From CAWJAP01 sp963834365 (GTDB taxonomy: Bacteria; Acidobacteriota; Vicinamibacteria; Vicinamibacterales; Vicinamibacteraceae), in contig CAWIBS010000033.1 of assembly GCA_963834365.1 (NCBI GenBank), positions 1 through 64,000 on the forward strand: DNA of 64,000 nt. The letters run 5' to 3'. Under the pieces are notes generated by a model. It searched no databases and had not been told where the DNA came from. It saw nothing but the letters and a program-made list of their open reading frames with translations. Positions 20,148 through 30,617 of this stretch are shown here, piece by piece. The position numbers were made by a program, and so were the translations under genes. How positions within the stretch are numbered: the stretch's first letter is position 1; every line of letters begins with the position of its first letter.

Positions 20148-21756
20148 ATGAAGCGACGAGACGTGCTGCAGCTCGCGGCATTCGGCGCGGCCACGCTGGT
20201 CTCACGCAGCGCTCGCGATGACGCAGCCGGACAGACCCCGCCGACCACTGCTGCCGACGTTCCCGAGCAGACCATCGCCGAACTGCAGGCCGCCATGGCT
20301 GGTGGCAGTACGTCGAGCCGTGCCGTCACCGAGCGCTACCTCGATCGCATCGAGTCGATCGATCGCCGCGGACCAGCCATCAACAGTGTGATCGAGCTCA
20401 ATCCCGACGCGCTCGAGACCGCCGAGGCGCTCGATCGCGAGCGCGCGAGCCGCGGCGTGCGCGGGCCCTTGCACGGCATCCCGATCCTGCTGAAGGACAA
20501 CATCGACACCGCCGACCGGATGAAGACCACCGCGGGGTCGCTCGCATTGGCGGACTGGACGCCGCCGCGCGACGCGTTCCTCGTGACGCGGCTGCGCGAG
20601 GCCGGGGCGGTCATCCTCGGCAAGACGAATCTCAGCGAATGGGCCAATTTCCGATCGACGCGATCGACGAGCGGCTGGAGCGGCCGCGGCGGCCTCACGC
20701 GCAATCCGTACGTGCTGGACCGCAACGCGTGCGGGTCGAGCACCGGATCGGCGGTGGCCGTGGCCGCCAATCTCTGCGCCGCCGCAATCGGCACGGAAAC
20801 CGATGGCTCGATCGTCTGCCCGGCGACGGCCAACGGCATCGTCGGGCTCAAGCCCACGCTCGGGCTCGTGAGCCGGTCGGGGATCATCCCGATTGCCGCG
20901 AGCCAGGACACGGCGGGCCCGATGGCGCGCACGGTCGCCGACGCCGCGGCCGTGCTCGGCGCCCTGACCGGCCTCGACCCCGGTGACGCGGTCACGCGCG
21001 CCAGCCGCACCAGGCTCGTGCGCGACTACACGGCGGGGCTGACCACCGGAGGACTGAAAGGGATGCGCCTCGGTGTCATGCGCAACTTCTTCGGCTTTCA
21101 CGACGGCGTCGATCGACTGCTCGCCTCGGCGCTCGACGCGATGAAGGACGCCGGCGCCGTGCTCGTCGATCCCGCCAATCTAGCGACGAAGGATGACTTC
21201 GAGAAGGAAGAGCTCGACGTGCTTCTCTACGAGTTCAAGGCGGGAGTGGGCGCCTACCTCGGTGCGCTGCCAGCCTCGTCTCCGCGTGCGGTCGCTCGCC
21301 GACCTGATTGCATTCAACGAGACGCATGCGACGCGGGAGATGCCCTGGTTCGGCCAGGAGCTGCTCATCCGGGCGCAGAAGAAGGGGCCACTCACGAGCC
21401 CCGCCTACATGAAGGCACGCCAGGTGTGCGTCGAGCGATCGCGGACGCTCGGACTCGACGCGGTGATGACGAAGCATCGCCTCGATGCACTCGTCGCGCC
21501 CACCGGCGGTCCGGCCTGGCTGACCGATCTCGTCAACGGCGACCACTACACTGGCGGCAGTTCGACGCCCGCGGCCGTGGCCGGGTATCCCAACATCTCC
21601 GTCCCGGCAGGCCTGGTGCAGGGACTTCCGGTCGGCGTCTCGTTCATGGGACGCCGGTGGAGCGACCCCACGCTGCTGCGCATCGCCTACGCGTTCGAAC
21701 AGGCGACGAAGTTGCGGCGCCCGCCGACCTACATGGCGACGGTGCCCCTCGGGTAG
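20148..21756 (+). CDS. Amidase (amidase-signature family), Tat signal, one frameshift
   Basis: Start at ATG 20148, MKRRDVLQLAAFGAATLVSR, a twin-arginine signal. The amidase-signature core has the catalytic lysine in ILLKDNIDTADRMKTTAGS, the glycine/serine-rich loop ACGSSTGSAVAVAANLCAAA, and the serine nucleophile region GTETDGSIVCPA. The C-terminal part reads TPAAVAGYPNISVPAG and LPVGVSFMGRRWSDP. A base error near 21,280 shifts the frame between the two halves; together they give about 535 residues, usual for secreted bacterial amidases. It hydrolyses an amide in the periplasm; substrate unknown. The gene ends 3 bp before a long palindromic element. Confidence 0.88.
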
Positions 21757-21759
21757 GTA

Positions 21760-21941
21760 GGTAACGGAGGGGACGGAGGGAACGGTTTTAACACAGAGCA
21801 ACGGAGTAACGGAGGCGAACGGAGAAGAGCATGATTCCATATGATTTCTATTTCTATTTGTATGGATTTGGATTTTCTCTGTTCGTCTCCGTTACTCCGT
21901 TGCTCTGTGTTAAGACCGTTCCCTCCGTCCCCTCCGTTGCC
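21760..21941. repeat. Long imperfect palindrome (~67-bp arms), copy A
   Basis: The left arm at 21760-21826 and right arm at 21875-21941 are reverse complements with only a few mismatches. Both arms contain AACGGAG-type units and the word TTAACACAGAG. The ~48-bp loop is AT-rich (TTCTATTTCTATTTG). The element lies between the stop codons of the convergent amidase and agmatine deiminase genes, 3 bp from each. A near-identical element is at 45,472-45,640. Confidence 0.9.
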
Positions 21942-21943
21942 TC

Positions 21944-23015
21944 TCAGGTCACGAGGGGCGCGGGCTGTTGCTGTGTCACACAGTGAATCGCGCCCATGCC
22001 CCACACCAGCGGTTCGCAGTTGACGGGCACGACGCGGCGATCGCGGAACAGGCCCTGGACGATCTCGGCCGCCACCGCGTCTTTCGGCCCGCCGTAGGTC
22101 GGCAGCAGGACGACCCCGTTGGCGATGTAGAAGTTCGCGTAGCTGGCCGGCAGCATCTCGCCATCCGCGAGGACGGGCTCCGGCATCGGCAGCGTGACGA
22201 CGTCGAAGGGCCGCCCGGCGCGATCGCGGGCGAGCGACAGGCGGCGAAGATTGTCCTGGAGCGGCGCGTAGTTCGGGCTCGACGGATCGTCTTCGACGAC
22301 GCAGACGATCGTCGTCGGCGAGACGAACCGGGCGATGTCGTCGATGTGTCCATCCGTGTCGTCACCGGCGACGCCGTCGCCCAGCCAGAGCACGTGCGAG
22401 GTGCCCAGATGGTCGCCGAGCACGCGTTCGATCGCCTGACGATCCAGGTGCGGATTCCGATTGGCGTTCAGCAGGCACTGCTCCGAGGTCATCACGACGC
22501 CGGCGCCATTGACCTCGATCGACCCGCCCTCGAGCACGACGTTCGACTCGAAGCGCGGCATCCCGAGGATCGGCTCCAGCAGCGCCGGCACGGCGGTGTC
22601 GGCCATCAACTCGGGATACTTGCCGCCCCAGGCATTGAAGACCCAGTGGTTGAACGCCACGCCGGCGAGCTGGCCCGGTGCCGCGAGCGCCGTCATGTCG
22701 GGATCGCGGACCACGAAGTTCGGGCCGTAGTCCCTGATCCACGAGTCCACCGTCTTGACACGGTGCAGGCAGACGTTGCCGGACTGCGGCGACGCGAGAC
22801 GGGGCCGCACGCGCGCCTCTGTCTCTTCATCGTCCACGAGGACGTTGACGGTCTCGTGAAGCGCCAGCGCGTTCGATCATCTGGAGGAAGATGGCCTCGA
22901 CCTGCGGCACGCGATCGGGCCACGTGAGCGGATCCTTCGGCCAGGCGAGCCAGGTCGCGTCGTGCGGATGCCACTCGGGCGGCATCGCATAGCCGAGCTC
23001 GGCGGGAACCGTCAT
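21944..23015 (-). CDS. aguA: Agmatine deiminase (agmatine iminohydrolase), one frameshift
   Basis: Converts agmatine to N-carbamoylputrescine in the cytoplasm. Family signatures: MPPEWHPHDATWLAWPKDP at the N-terminus, VDSWIRDYGPNFVV, VLEGGSIEVNGAGVV, AGDDTDGHIDDIARFV, and the catalytic cysteine near the C-terminus in GAIHCVTQQQPAP. A base error near 22,865 splits the frame after about 50 residues; the combined product is about 355 residues, normal length. It overlaps the stop of the upstream N-carbamoylputrescine amidase gene by 4 bp (ATGA), so the two form a translationally coupled putrescine pathway. Confidence 0.92.
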
Positions 23016-23911
23016 CGGCCACCGCCTCCCTCGTCGATCAGGCGCCGCGAAAGACCGTCATAGGCATCGATGCGGCGATCGCGCAGGAACGGCCAGTTCT
23101 GCCGCGTCTCCTCGATGCGCGCGCGATCGAGCTCGGCGACGAGCGTCTCCTCGCGATCCGACGCCGCCTTCGCGACGATCCGGCCGAACGGATCGGCGAC
23201 GAACGACTGGCCCCAGAACGTCAGCTGCCCTTCCCGTCCGACGCGGTTCACGACGACGACGAACACGCCGTTGGCGATCGCGTGCGCGCGCTGGATCGTC
23301 TCCCAGGCCTGATGCTGCGCCTGGTTCATCTCCTCGGTCTCGGTGGGCAACCAGCCGATGGCGGTCGGATAGAACAGCACTTCGGCGCCGGCGAGGGCGG
23401 TCAGCCGCGCCGCCTCCGGAAACCACTGATCCCAGCAGACGAGCACTCCCGCCTGACCGGCGGAGGTGCGATGCGTCTGAAAGCCCAGATCTCCCGGCGT
23501 GAAGTAGAACTTCTCGTAATAGAGCGGGTCGTCCGGGATGTGCATCTTCCGGTACATGCCGGCCATGGATCCGTCGCGCTCGAAGATGACGGCCGTGTTG
23601 TGGTAGACGCCGGCGGCGCGCCGCTCGAACAGCGAGCTCACGAGCACGACCTTGTGCTGGCGGGCTGCACGCGCCAGGGCCTCGGTGGTCGGGCCGGGGA
23701 TGGGCTCGGCAAGCGCGAACAGCGCGGCATCTTCCTTCTGGCAGAAGTACTGCGAGCGGAACAGCTCCTGCAGGCACACGATCGTCGCGCCGCGCTTTGC
23801 GGCCTCGCCGATGCGGGCAATGGCTTTCTTCAGGTTGCGGTCGGGCCTGGCGTCGCACGACATCTGCACGAGGCCGACGACGGGATTGGCGGCGAGGCGT
23901 TTCTTCGCCAT
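23012..23911 (-). CDS. aguB: N-carbamoylputrescine amidase
   Basis: Nitrilase-superfamily enzyme that hydrolyses N-carbamoylputrescine to putrescine. Catalytic triad Glu in IVCLQELFRSQYF, Lys in YRKMHIPDDPLYYEKFYF, and Cys in VLVCWDQWFPEAARL. The 299-residue length and the phrases FYPTAIGW and NGVFVVVVNRVG match the plant/bacterial N-carbamoylputrescine amidase family. Start ATG 23911 (MAKKRLAANPVVGLVQMS) is chosen where homology begins. Together with the coupled downstream deiminase it completes arginine-derived agmatine to putrescine; the arginine decarboxylase is not in the window. Confidence 0.93.
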   Translation of the reverse strand: MAKKRLAANPVVGLVQMSCDARPDRNLKKAIARIGEAAKRGATIVCLQELFRSQYFCQKEDAALFALAEPIPGPTTEALARAARQHKVVLVSSLFERRAAGVYHNTAVIFERDGSMAGMYRKMHIPDDPLYYEKFYFTPGDLGFQTHRTSAGQAGVLVCWDQWFPEAARLTALAGAEVLFYPTAIGWLPTETEEMNQAQHQAWETIQRAHAIANGVFVVVVNRVGREGQLTFWGQSFVADPFGRIVAKAASDREETLVAELDRARIEETRQNWPFLRDRRIDAYDGLSRRLIDEGGGGR

Positions 23912-24160
23912 ACGAGCCGGCGAGTCTACCACAGCGTCTCGCGCCGTCTGCCGGTTCGAGCGCGGTGTGCGACCGCCCGTACAACTTCGACGCTGACGAC
24001 GTTGGTTCTAGTGTCGGACCTCGGCACGAGCGGGAAGAGATCCGGCCGAGTGGAGTTCACCGTGTCCGCGAGCCTCGCAAGGATTGGCGGCGTTCAAAAC
24101 TCAACTTCGCGGCGTTATCCTCAGCGACACCTCGTCTCCGTCGCTGTCGGCACTACCGCT

Positions 24161-24781
24161 ATGGCCCGCGGAGCCTCACCCAAGCCGGCCGAGCCGCTCG
24201 TCCGAGTCCCGCCGCTGGATGCGGAGGCGACGGTCGAGCTGTTGGCGCGCGTCAAGCTGGGCGAGGCCTCGGCGCTCGACCAGCTGCTCGAGCGGTGTAT
24301 CCCGCCGCTGCGGCGCTGGGCGCGCGGGCGGGTGCCCCTGGCGGCTCGCGGAATGATCGAAACGGCGGATCTCGTCCAGGACACCGTCGTGTCCGCGCTC
24401 CGGCGTCTGGACTCCTTCGAGGCGCGGCACCAGGGCGCTCTTCAGGCCTACCTGCGGCAGGCGGTCATGAACCGGATTCGCGATCTGGTCCGCCAGCAGC
24501 AGCGGCGCCCCAGCCAGTCGGAGCTGCCGGAAGACGTCATCGACGTGCAGACCGTGTCGCCGCTCGAACGCGTGCTGGACGCGGAACGGATCGCCGTCTA
24601 TGAAGCCGCGCTGCAGCGGCTCTCCCCGGCCGAACAAGAGGCGATCATCGGCCGCCTCGAGCTCGTGTACCGGTACGAAGAACTGGCCGTCAGCCTCCAC
24701 AAGCCGACGGCCAACGCCGCCCGCGTCGCGGTCGCCCGCGCCATGAAGCGGCTCGTCCGCGAGATGTGCGATGCTCGCTGA
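24161..24781 (+). CDS. RNA polymerase ECF-type sigma factor
   Basis: 206-residue sigma-70 family protein. Region 2 includes ARGMIETADLVQDTVVSALR (about 65-85) and YLRQAVMNRIRDLVRQQQRR. Region 4 includes LQRLSPAEQEAIIGRLELVY and AVARAMKRLVREM. The stop overlaps the start of the following Ser/Thr kinase by 11 bp. Sigma factors adjacent to kinases of this kind are a recognised arrangement in Acidobacteria and Planctomycetes, where the kinase may replace an anti-sigma factor. Target promoters unknown. The 249 bp before the gene show no other coding signal. Confidence 0.88.
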   Translation: MARGASPKPAEPLVRVPPLDAEATVELLARVKLGEASALDQLLERCIPPLRRWARGRVPLAARGMIETADLVQDTVVSALRRLDSFEARHQGALQAYLRQAVMNRIRDLVRQQQRRPSQSELPEDVIDVQTVSPLERVLDAERIAVYEAALQRLSPAEQEAIIGRLELVYRYEELAVSLHKPTANAARVAVARAMKRLVREMCDAR

Positions 24782-26717
24782 GCCGATCCTCGATCGCGCG
24801 GTCGAAGGCGTGGCCGACGGCCGCATCGTCGACTGGGAGCTCCTCGACAGCCAGGCGAGCGACCCGGAGGAACGCGAGCAGCTCAAATGGCTCCGCATCC
24901 TTGGCGAGATCGCCGACCTCCATCGATCCACCAGCGACGGGCTCGACGATCCCGGTCCCGCGACCATCTCGATCCGTGGCCCGTCCGGGCACCGGAGTGC
25001 CCTGTCGGCGGCATCGACGTGGGGCCGCTACGCGCTGCACGAGAAGGTCGGCGCCGGCACCTTCGGCAGCGTCTATCGGGCATGGGACCCGGAGCTCGAG
25101 CGCGAGATCGCGATCAAGATCCTGCACAGCCACGTCTCCGACGATCGGCTGCGCGAGCGCCTGCTGCACGAGGGCCGCGCGCTGGCCCGGGTGCGCCATC
25201 ACAACGTCGTCAGCGTGCTGGGGGTGGAAGCGCACGAGCACCGGATCGGCCTCTGCATGGAGTTCGTCCAGGGCGAGACCCTGGACGACCACGTGAAGGC
25301 GCAGGGCACGCTGAGCGCGCGCGAAGCGGTGCTGCTGGGCGAGGACGTCTGCCGGGCGCTGGCGGCCGTGCATGGGGCGGGCTTCGTGCACCGCGACGTG
25401 AAGGCGCGGAACATCATGCGCGAGTCGGCGGGACGAATCGTGCTGATGGACTTCGGCACGGGACGGGAGGCGCGCCTGCTCGAAGCGGCGCATCCGCCGC
25501 GCATCGCCGGCACACCGCTGTACATGGCTCCGGAGGTCCTCGCGGGCGAGCCGGCCTCGACGCGCAGCGACGTCTACAGCGTCGGCGTGCTGCTCTTCTA
25601 TCTCGTGACGGGCGCGTTCCCGGTTGACGGCCGCAGCCTCGAGGACCTGCGCACGTCGCACGACCTCGGGCGGCGCCGGCGTCTCGCCGAACTTCGCGCC
25701 GATCTGCCGCCGTCGTTCATTCGTGTCGTCGAGCAGGCGATCGACGCCGACCCTGACGCGCGGCAGCCGCACGCCGCCGCGCTCGTGGACGCCCTGCATC
25801 GCATCTACGGGGACGGCCAGAGCACGACGACGACCATCCTGAAGCGGCTGCTGTCGCTGATGGCGGTGCTTGCCGTCGGAGCCTGCGTCTCGATCGCCGT
25901 CGGCTTCCTCAGCTCGACGGCGTTCAACGTCGGGCTCGATCGGTGGGAGTTCGCGTCCGAGTCGCCGTGGCAGTGGCTGGTGTGGGGACTCAGGGCGAGC
26001 GTGCTGCCGCTGTTCCTCCTGATGCTCGGCTGGCTGGTCCTCGGTGTGGTCCTCGTCTTCAGGCGGCTGGCCGTCCGCATGAGCTCGACGGCAGCCGCCG
26101 TGGACGGCAGGTGGAGGCGTGCGGTCGCGGCCCGGGCACGGCGCCTCGCGCTCGACGACATCTCCGTGCTGTCGTCGGGCATCCTGCTCCTGTCCTCGGC
26201 CGCGCTGATGACGGCGTGGTGGTACCACTGGCCCCTGGTGACCGCGCTCGCGACGCGCATCTCCACCTGGCCGCTCGATCGGTTGTGGCTCCTGTCGCCG
26301 GCGTCGAACAGCTCGCACGACGACTACCGCGTCACCTTCAGCGCGCTGGTGCTCTTCACGGTGGCGGCGTGGTACGGCGTGCTGAAGCTCGCCGACCGGC
26401 GCGGGCAGATCGTCAATCGCAGCACGCTCGCCGGCGGCGCGGCAATCGTGGGCCTGTCGCTCGCCTCGCTGAGCTATCCGTATCGGCTGCTCAGGCACAG
26501 CAGCTTCGAGACCGCGTCGTGGAATGGCGAGCGCTGTTACATCATCGGCGAGCGGGCGGACACGCGCCTGCTCTTCTGCCCCGGCATCGATCCACCCCGC
26601 AACCTGGTCGTGCCGCGCGCGGCGAGCGGACTGCGGCCGCTCGGACGCCGCGAGAGCATCTACGCCACGTTCGCGCCTCCAGCCAGCCACCAGCAATCCG
26701 GGCTGAAGACGCCCTGA
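24771..26717 (+). CDS. Transmembrane serine/threonine protein kinase
   Basis: 648 residues. An N-terminal acidic region of about 85 residues precedes a kinase domain: glycine loop VGAGTFGSVYRA, lysine in IAIKIL, catalytic loop VHRDVKARNIM, DFGTGREA, and APEVLAG in the activation segment. From about residue 365 come roughly five hydrophobic segments (for example LMAVLAVGACVSIAVGFL, LSSGILLLSSAALMTAWW) and a short C-terminal domain. This differs from the usual single-span Pkn kinases with WD40 or TPR sensors. The start overlaps the ECF sigma gene by 11 bp, so signalling from the membrane to that sigma factor is the natural inference. Confidence 0.87.
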   Translation: MLAEPILDRAVEGVADGRIVDWELLDSQASDPEEREQLKWLRILGEIADLHRSTSDGLDDPGPATISIRGPSGHRSALSAASTWGRYALHEKVGAGTFGSVYRAWDPELEREIAIKILHSHVSDDRLRERLLHEGRALARVRHHNVVSVLGVEAHEHRIGLCMEFVQGETLDDHVKAQGTLSAREAVLLGEDVCRALAAVHGAGFVHRDVKARNIMRESAGRIVLMDFGTGREARLLEAAHPPRIAGTPLYMAPEVLAGEPASTRSDVYSVGVLLFYLVTGAFPVDGRSLEDLRTSHDLGRRRRLAELRADLPPSFIRVVEQAIDADPDARQPHAAALVDALHRIYGDGQSTTTTILKRLLSLMAVLAVGACVSIAVGFLSSTAFNVGLDRWEFASESPWQWLVWGLRASVLPLFLLMLGWLVLGVVLVFRRLAVRMSSTAAAVDGRWRRAVAARARRLALDDISVLSSGILLLSSAALMTAWWYHWPLVTALATRISTWPLDRLWLLSPASNSSHDDYRVTFSALVLFTVAAWYGVLKLADRRGQIVNRSTLAGGAAIVGLSLASLSYPYRLLRHSSFETASWNGERCYIIGERADTRLLFCPGIDPPRNLVVPRAASGLRPLGRRESIYATFAPPASHQQSGLKTP

Positions 26718-26725
26718 ATCCGACC

Positions 26726-27493
26726 ATGCGACGTTCGCTCTTCGCGCTGCTGCTCGCCTGCGCCTGCCTGACGGTGGCGCATCCCGCCGAGGCGTGGATC
26801 ATCCGCTGGATCGATGAGATGAGCGGTCCGGGACCGTACGCGGGGATTCAGATCGAGATTCGTGTCCGCTGTTTCGCGCCGGTCGAGGAGGACTACGAGA
26901 CGGTATCCACGAAGAGACCAGGGCGAGGACATCAGGGTGCTCGGCTTCGGCGGGGCGACGCCGTGCATTTCGAAGTCGAAGCCACTGGACGGCCAGGAGG
27001 TGTCGGCACAAGCGGGAGAGAACCCGGACCGACCGTGCGCCGCGGGTCGTTCAACATCGGTCTGGGCTGGTTCGAAACCAAGGAGAACAACCTCCAATAC
27101 GCCAACGCGGACGCGAACACGCGTGTCACCTTGTGGACGATCGAGCCGTCGTTCTGGTGGCAGCCGGTCCGCTCGGTCGAGATCGGCACGAGTGTCGGAA
27201 TCTGGGTGTTCACAGGACCGGTGGTTCGCGACTTCGCACGCGTTACCCTGCAGCCGATGATCCTCGATGCCAAGCCGCTGGCGATGTTGAACGACGCGTT
27301 CAAATTGCCCAAGCAGCCCTGGCACGAGTTCCTCGCGTTCCGCAGCAGCATCATCTTCGTGCCCCGCGGCTACCACGCCGAACAGTTCGGGGCCATCCCC
27401 GGAACCTTCAGCGTGGACAGGGACATCCTGCCGTCGCTGATGATGTTCATCGACGCGGAACCGCTCCTCAGGCAGTGGAAGGATGGAAAGTAG
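26726..27493 (+). CDS. Exported protein of unknown function
   Basis: 255 residues with a signal peptide (MRRSLFALLLACACLTVAHP, cleavage likely after AEA). The mature part contains IDEMSGPGPYAGIQIEIRVR, NIGLGWFETKENNLQYAN, TIEPSFWWQPVRSVEIGTSV and VGIWVFTGPVVRDFARVTLQ, an alternating pattern rich in aromatic residues that suggests an outer-membrane beta-barrel or barrel-like protein. Between about 26,905 and 27,020 a neighbouring frame has better codon usage, so two compensating indels may have scrambled 30-40 residues. The gene starts 8 bp after the kinase stop, suggesting one transcript. No family recognised. Confidence 0.6.
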   Translation: MRRSLFALLLACACLTVAHPAEAWIIRWIDEMSGPGPYAGIQIEIRVRCFAPVEEDYETVSTKRPGRGHQGARLRRGDAVHFEVEATGRPGGVGTSGREPGPTVRRGSFNIGLGWFETKENNLQYANADANTRVTLWTIEPSFWWQPVRSVEIGTSVGIWVFTGPVVRDFARVTLQPMILDAKPLAMLNDAFKLPKQPWHEFLAFRSSIIFVPRGYHAEQFGAIPGTFSVDRDILPSLMMFIDAEPLLRQWKDGK

Positions 27494-27504
27494 AACGTCG
27501 GCGC

Positions 27505-28395
27505 CTACCGCGCGCTGTAGTGCTGCTCGCGCCTGGCCTTGAGGAATTCCACGGATCGCGCCATCTCGTCGAGGCCGTTCATGCCGTCCTCGAGCGAGAT
27601 CCAGCCGTCGAAGCCGGCGCCGGCGAGGATGCGGAAGATCGCGTCGTAGTCGTTGAGGCCCTTGCCGGTCTCACCGTGCTTCAGCTTGTCGGAATAGCCC
27701 GTCGCACCGTCGGACGTTCCCAGGTCGTCGAGCGTCGCGCCCTCGACCAGGTAGCGATCCGAGGCGTGCATCGAGACGACGCGTCCCTTCACCTTCTCGA
27801 GGAAGGCCACCGGATCGAACCCGCCGACGGTGGCGTTCGACGGATCGTACTGGACGCCGAAGTTGGGCGCGTCGATCCGCTCGACGATCTCGAGGAAGAT
27901 GTCCTCGGGCTGCGCGAACTCGGGATAGCGCCACGTGCCATCCTTGTAGTGGTTCTCCATGCACAGGATCACGCCCTGTCGTTCCGCGTGCTCGAGCGAT
28001 CGGGTGATGCCGTCGACCGTGCGCGCGATGCCGTCCGCCCGCGACAACTCCGGATAGCGCTGGCCGCTCAGGGTGCGGCAGTGCCGGCCGCCGAGGCGTT
28101 TGGTGAGGTCGATCGCGGCTTTCTGGCGCTGGACCTGCCGCGCGCGCTCGTCGGCGTCCGGGTGCGTGAAGTCGGGAGAGAAACAGAGGAGCGAGGTGAC
28201 CTGCCCTGTCTCCTCGAGCGCTCGCACGACCGGATCGACGTCGGCCGGTGCGAACGACGCAAAGAATCCGTCGTAGTGCTCGATGCCCTCCCCGCCCAAC
28301 TCCCGGGCCTGGTGGATCCAGGACACGTAGTCGCGCGTCCCGTTGACGAAGTCGTCGAACCAGCACTTGGGAAACACGGAGATGCGGGGGGGCAT
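27505..28395 (-). CDS. Sugar phosphate isomerase/epimerase family (TIM barrel)
   Basis: 296-residue xylose-isomerase-like TIM-barrel protein (AP endonuclease 2 fold). Metal-binding pattern: MENHYKDGTW (Glu), GVQYDPSNATVGG (Asp), VVSMHASDRYLV (His/Asp) and GWISLEDGMNG (Glu). Such enzymes interconvert keto and aldo sugars or inositol derivatives. It leads away from an SDR, a zinc dehydrogenase and a HUMPS decarboxylase on the same strand, which suggests a shared catabolic pathway. Exact substrate unknown. Confidence 0.85.
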   Translation of the reverse strand: MPPRISVFPKCWFDDFVNGTRDYVSWIHQARELGGEGIEHYDGFFASFAPADVDPVVRALEETGQVTSLLCFSPDFTHPDADERARQVQRQKAAIDLTKRLGGRHCRTLSGQRYPELSRADGIARTVDGITRSLEHAERQGVILCMENHYKDGTWRYPEFAQPEDIFLEIVERIDAPNFGVQYDPSNATVGGFDPVAFLEKVKGRVVSMHASDRYLVEGATLDDLGTSDGATGYSDKLKHGETGKGLNDYDAIFRILAGAGFDGWISLEDGMNGLDEMARSVEFLKARREQHYSAR

Positions 28396-28398
28396 GGG

Positions 28399-28556
28399 CT
28401 CGAGGCTACGAATTACGAGGTACCGAGGTACGAGGTACGAACTACGGGTTTGGCCGGTCTTCGGTCTTTGGTCGTTGGTCTTCGGTCTTTGGTCGTTGGT
28501 CTTTGGTCTCTGAGCCCTGGTCCTGATCCCTGGTGCCTGATGCCTGGTGCCTGCTC
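28399..28556. repeat. Heptanucleotide degenerate tandem array
   Basis: Begins with TACGAGG/TACGAAC units, continues with TCTTCGG, TCTTTGG and TCGTTGG, and ends with GCCTGGT/GCCTGAT units, filling the gap between the isomerase and SDR genes. Confidence 0.85.
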
Positions 28557-28558
28557 TT

Positions 28559-29338
<780 letters not shown>

Positions 29339-29468
29339 GTGGTCGGTCTTCGGTCGTCGTCAGTCTGGGCTGCGGACTACGGACTGCGGACTACGGGCCT
29401 TGCGAAAGCTTGGTCTTCGGTCTTCGGTCTTCTGGTCTTTGGTCCCTGGTCCCTGGTCCCTGGCATGG
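29339..29468. repeat. Heptanucleotide degenerate tandem array
   Basis: Units GACTACG/GACTGCG, then TCTTCGG, then TCCCTGG x3, between the SDR and zinc dehydrogenase genes. Confidence 0.85.
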
Positions 29469-29494
29469 TAGCTGGTCGCTGATCTGCAGGTCCG

Positions 29495-30539
29495 CTATCC
29501 CTGCGGCAACAACACCGACTTGATGACGCTTCCGTCGTGCATCGCGTCGAACGCCCCCTTCCAGCCGTCGAGACCGGTCTTCAGCCCGACGATGAGCTCG
29601 GGCTTCGTGAGGCCGGCGTCCAGGAGGTGGATGACTCGTTCCCAGACAGGATAGTTGTGACTGAACGAGCCCTGCAGGTTGACGTTCTTCTGCACGAGAG
29701 GGTTCAGGTCCACGGGCAGCTTGTCGGGCGACCAGCCCACCTTGGTCACCTGGCCATCGGGCTTGACCAGCTGCAGCGCAATCTCCAGCGGACGACTGGC
29801 ACCGGACGCATCGCACACGACGTCCACGCCGAGCGGGTCGAGACTTCGCACGACCTCGTCGAGCGACTGCTGCTGCACGTCCACGACGTGCGTGGCCCCG
29901 AGAGCGCGGGCCGCCTGCAGGCGCGCCGTATCGGCCGTGAGCCCGGCGACGACGAGCGGCCAGGCACCGGCGAGCGCCGCCATGCGCGCGCACAACAGCC
30001 CGATCGGCCCGGGCCCCAGCACGAGGACGGCGTCGCCGGGCCTGATGGTGGTGTTGACGCACATCGACTGGTACGCGACGGCGTGCGGCTCGGCGAGGCA
30101 CGCATGCTCGAACGGCAACGCGTCGGGCAGGGCATGCAGGCACCGTGCGGGCACCTTGACGAACTGCGCCATCGCGCCGTTCACGCCGTAGCCGAATCCC
30201 TTGCGCGACGGGCACAGGTTGTAGCGCCCGGTCCGGCACAGCAGGCACGTCCCGCAGATGACCGCGGCCGTCTCGCTGGCGACGCGATCGCCCTCGCGCA
30301 CGCCCCGCACGTCGCGGCCGATGGCCGACACCGTGCCGCAGAACTCGTGGCCGAGGACCACGGGAATGTTCACCGGCCACGAGTGGCTGGCGTGGTACTG
30401 GTGCACATCCGATCCACAGACCGACACCGCCCCGACCTGCAGCAGGACGTCTGACTCGCCGATCTCGGGAATCGGCAATCTCGCGCAGCTCGACCGACAA
30501 CGGCTCGAGCGCGTACTGGACGATGGCGGGTTGGGACAT
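29495..30539 (-). CDS. Zinc-dependent alcohol dehydrogenase (MDR), galactitol/sorbitol dehydrogenase-like, one frameshift
   Basis: Starts at ATG 30539 (MSQPAIVQYALEPLSVELRE). A 1-base error near 30,477 shifts the frame before PIPEIGESDVLLQVGAVSVC. Catalytic zinc ligands in VCGSDVHQYH and GHEFCG; four structural cysteines in CGTCLLCRTGRYNLC; NAD-binding LVLGPGPIGLL. About 347 residues. The family oxidises secondary alcohols or polyols. It precedes the SDR and sugar isomerase genes on the same strand. Confidence 0.87.
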
Positions 30540-30540
30540 G

Positions 30541-30606
30541 GGACAGGTACGAGTACGAATGTACGAATGCGAACGACGAATGACGAATGACGAATTCACG
30601 AATGGC
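30541..30606. repeat. Degenerate ~7-bp array (TACGAAT/CGAATGA type)
   Basis: Short array of ACGAATG-like heptamers in the gap between the HUMPS decarboxylase and the zinc dehydrogenase start. Confidence 0.65.
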
Positions 30607-30617
30607 GCAAGGCCCGC

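Noticed and set aside
23282..24160. Long upstream extension of the sigma factor open frame
   Set aside because: It is antisense to aguB; sigma-like text starts only at the ATG at 24161.
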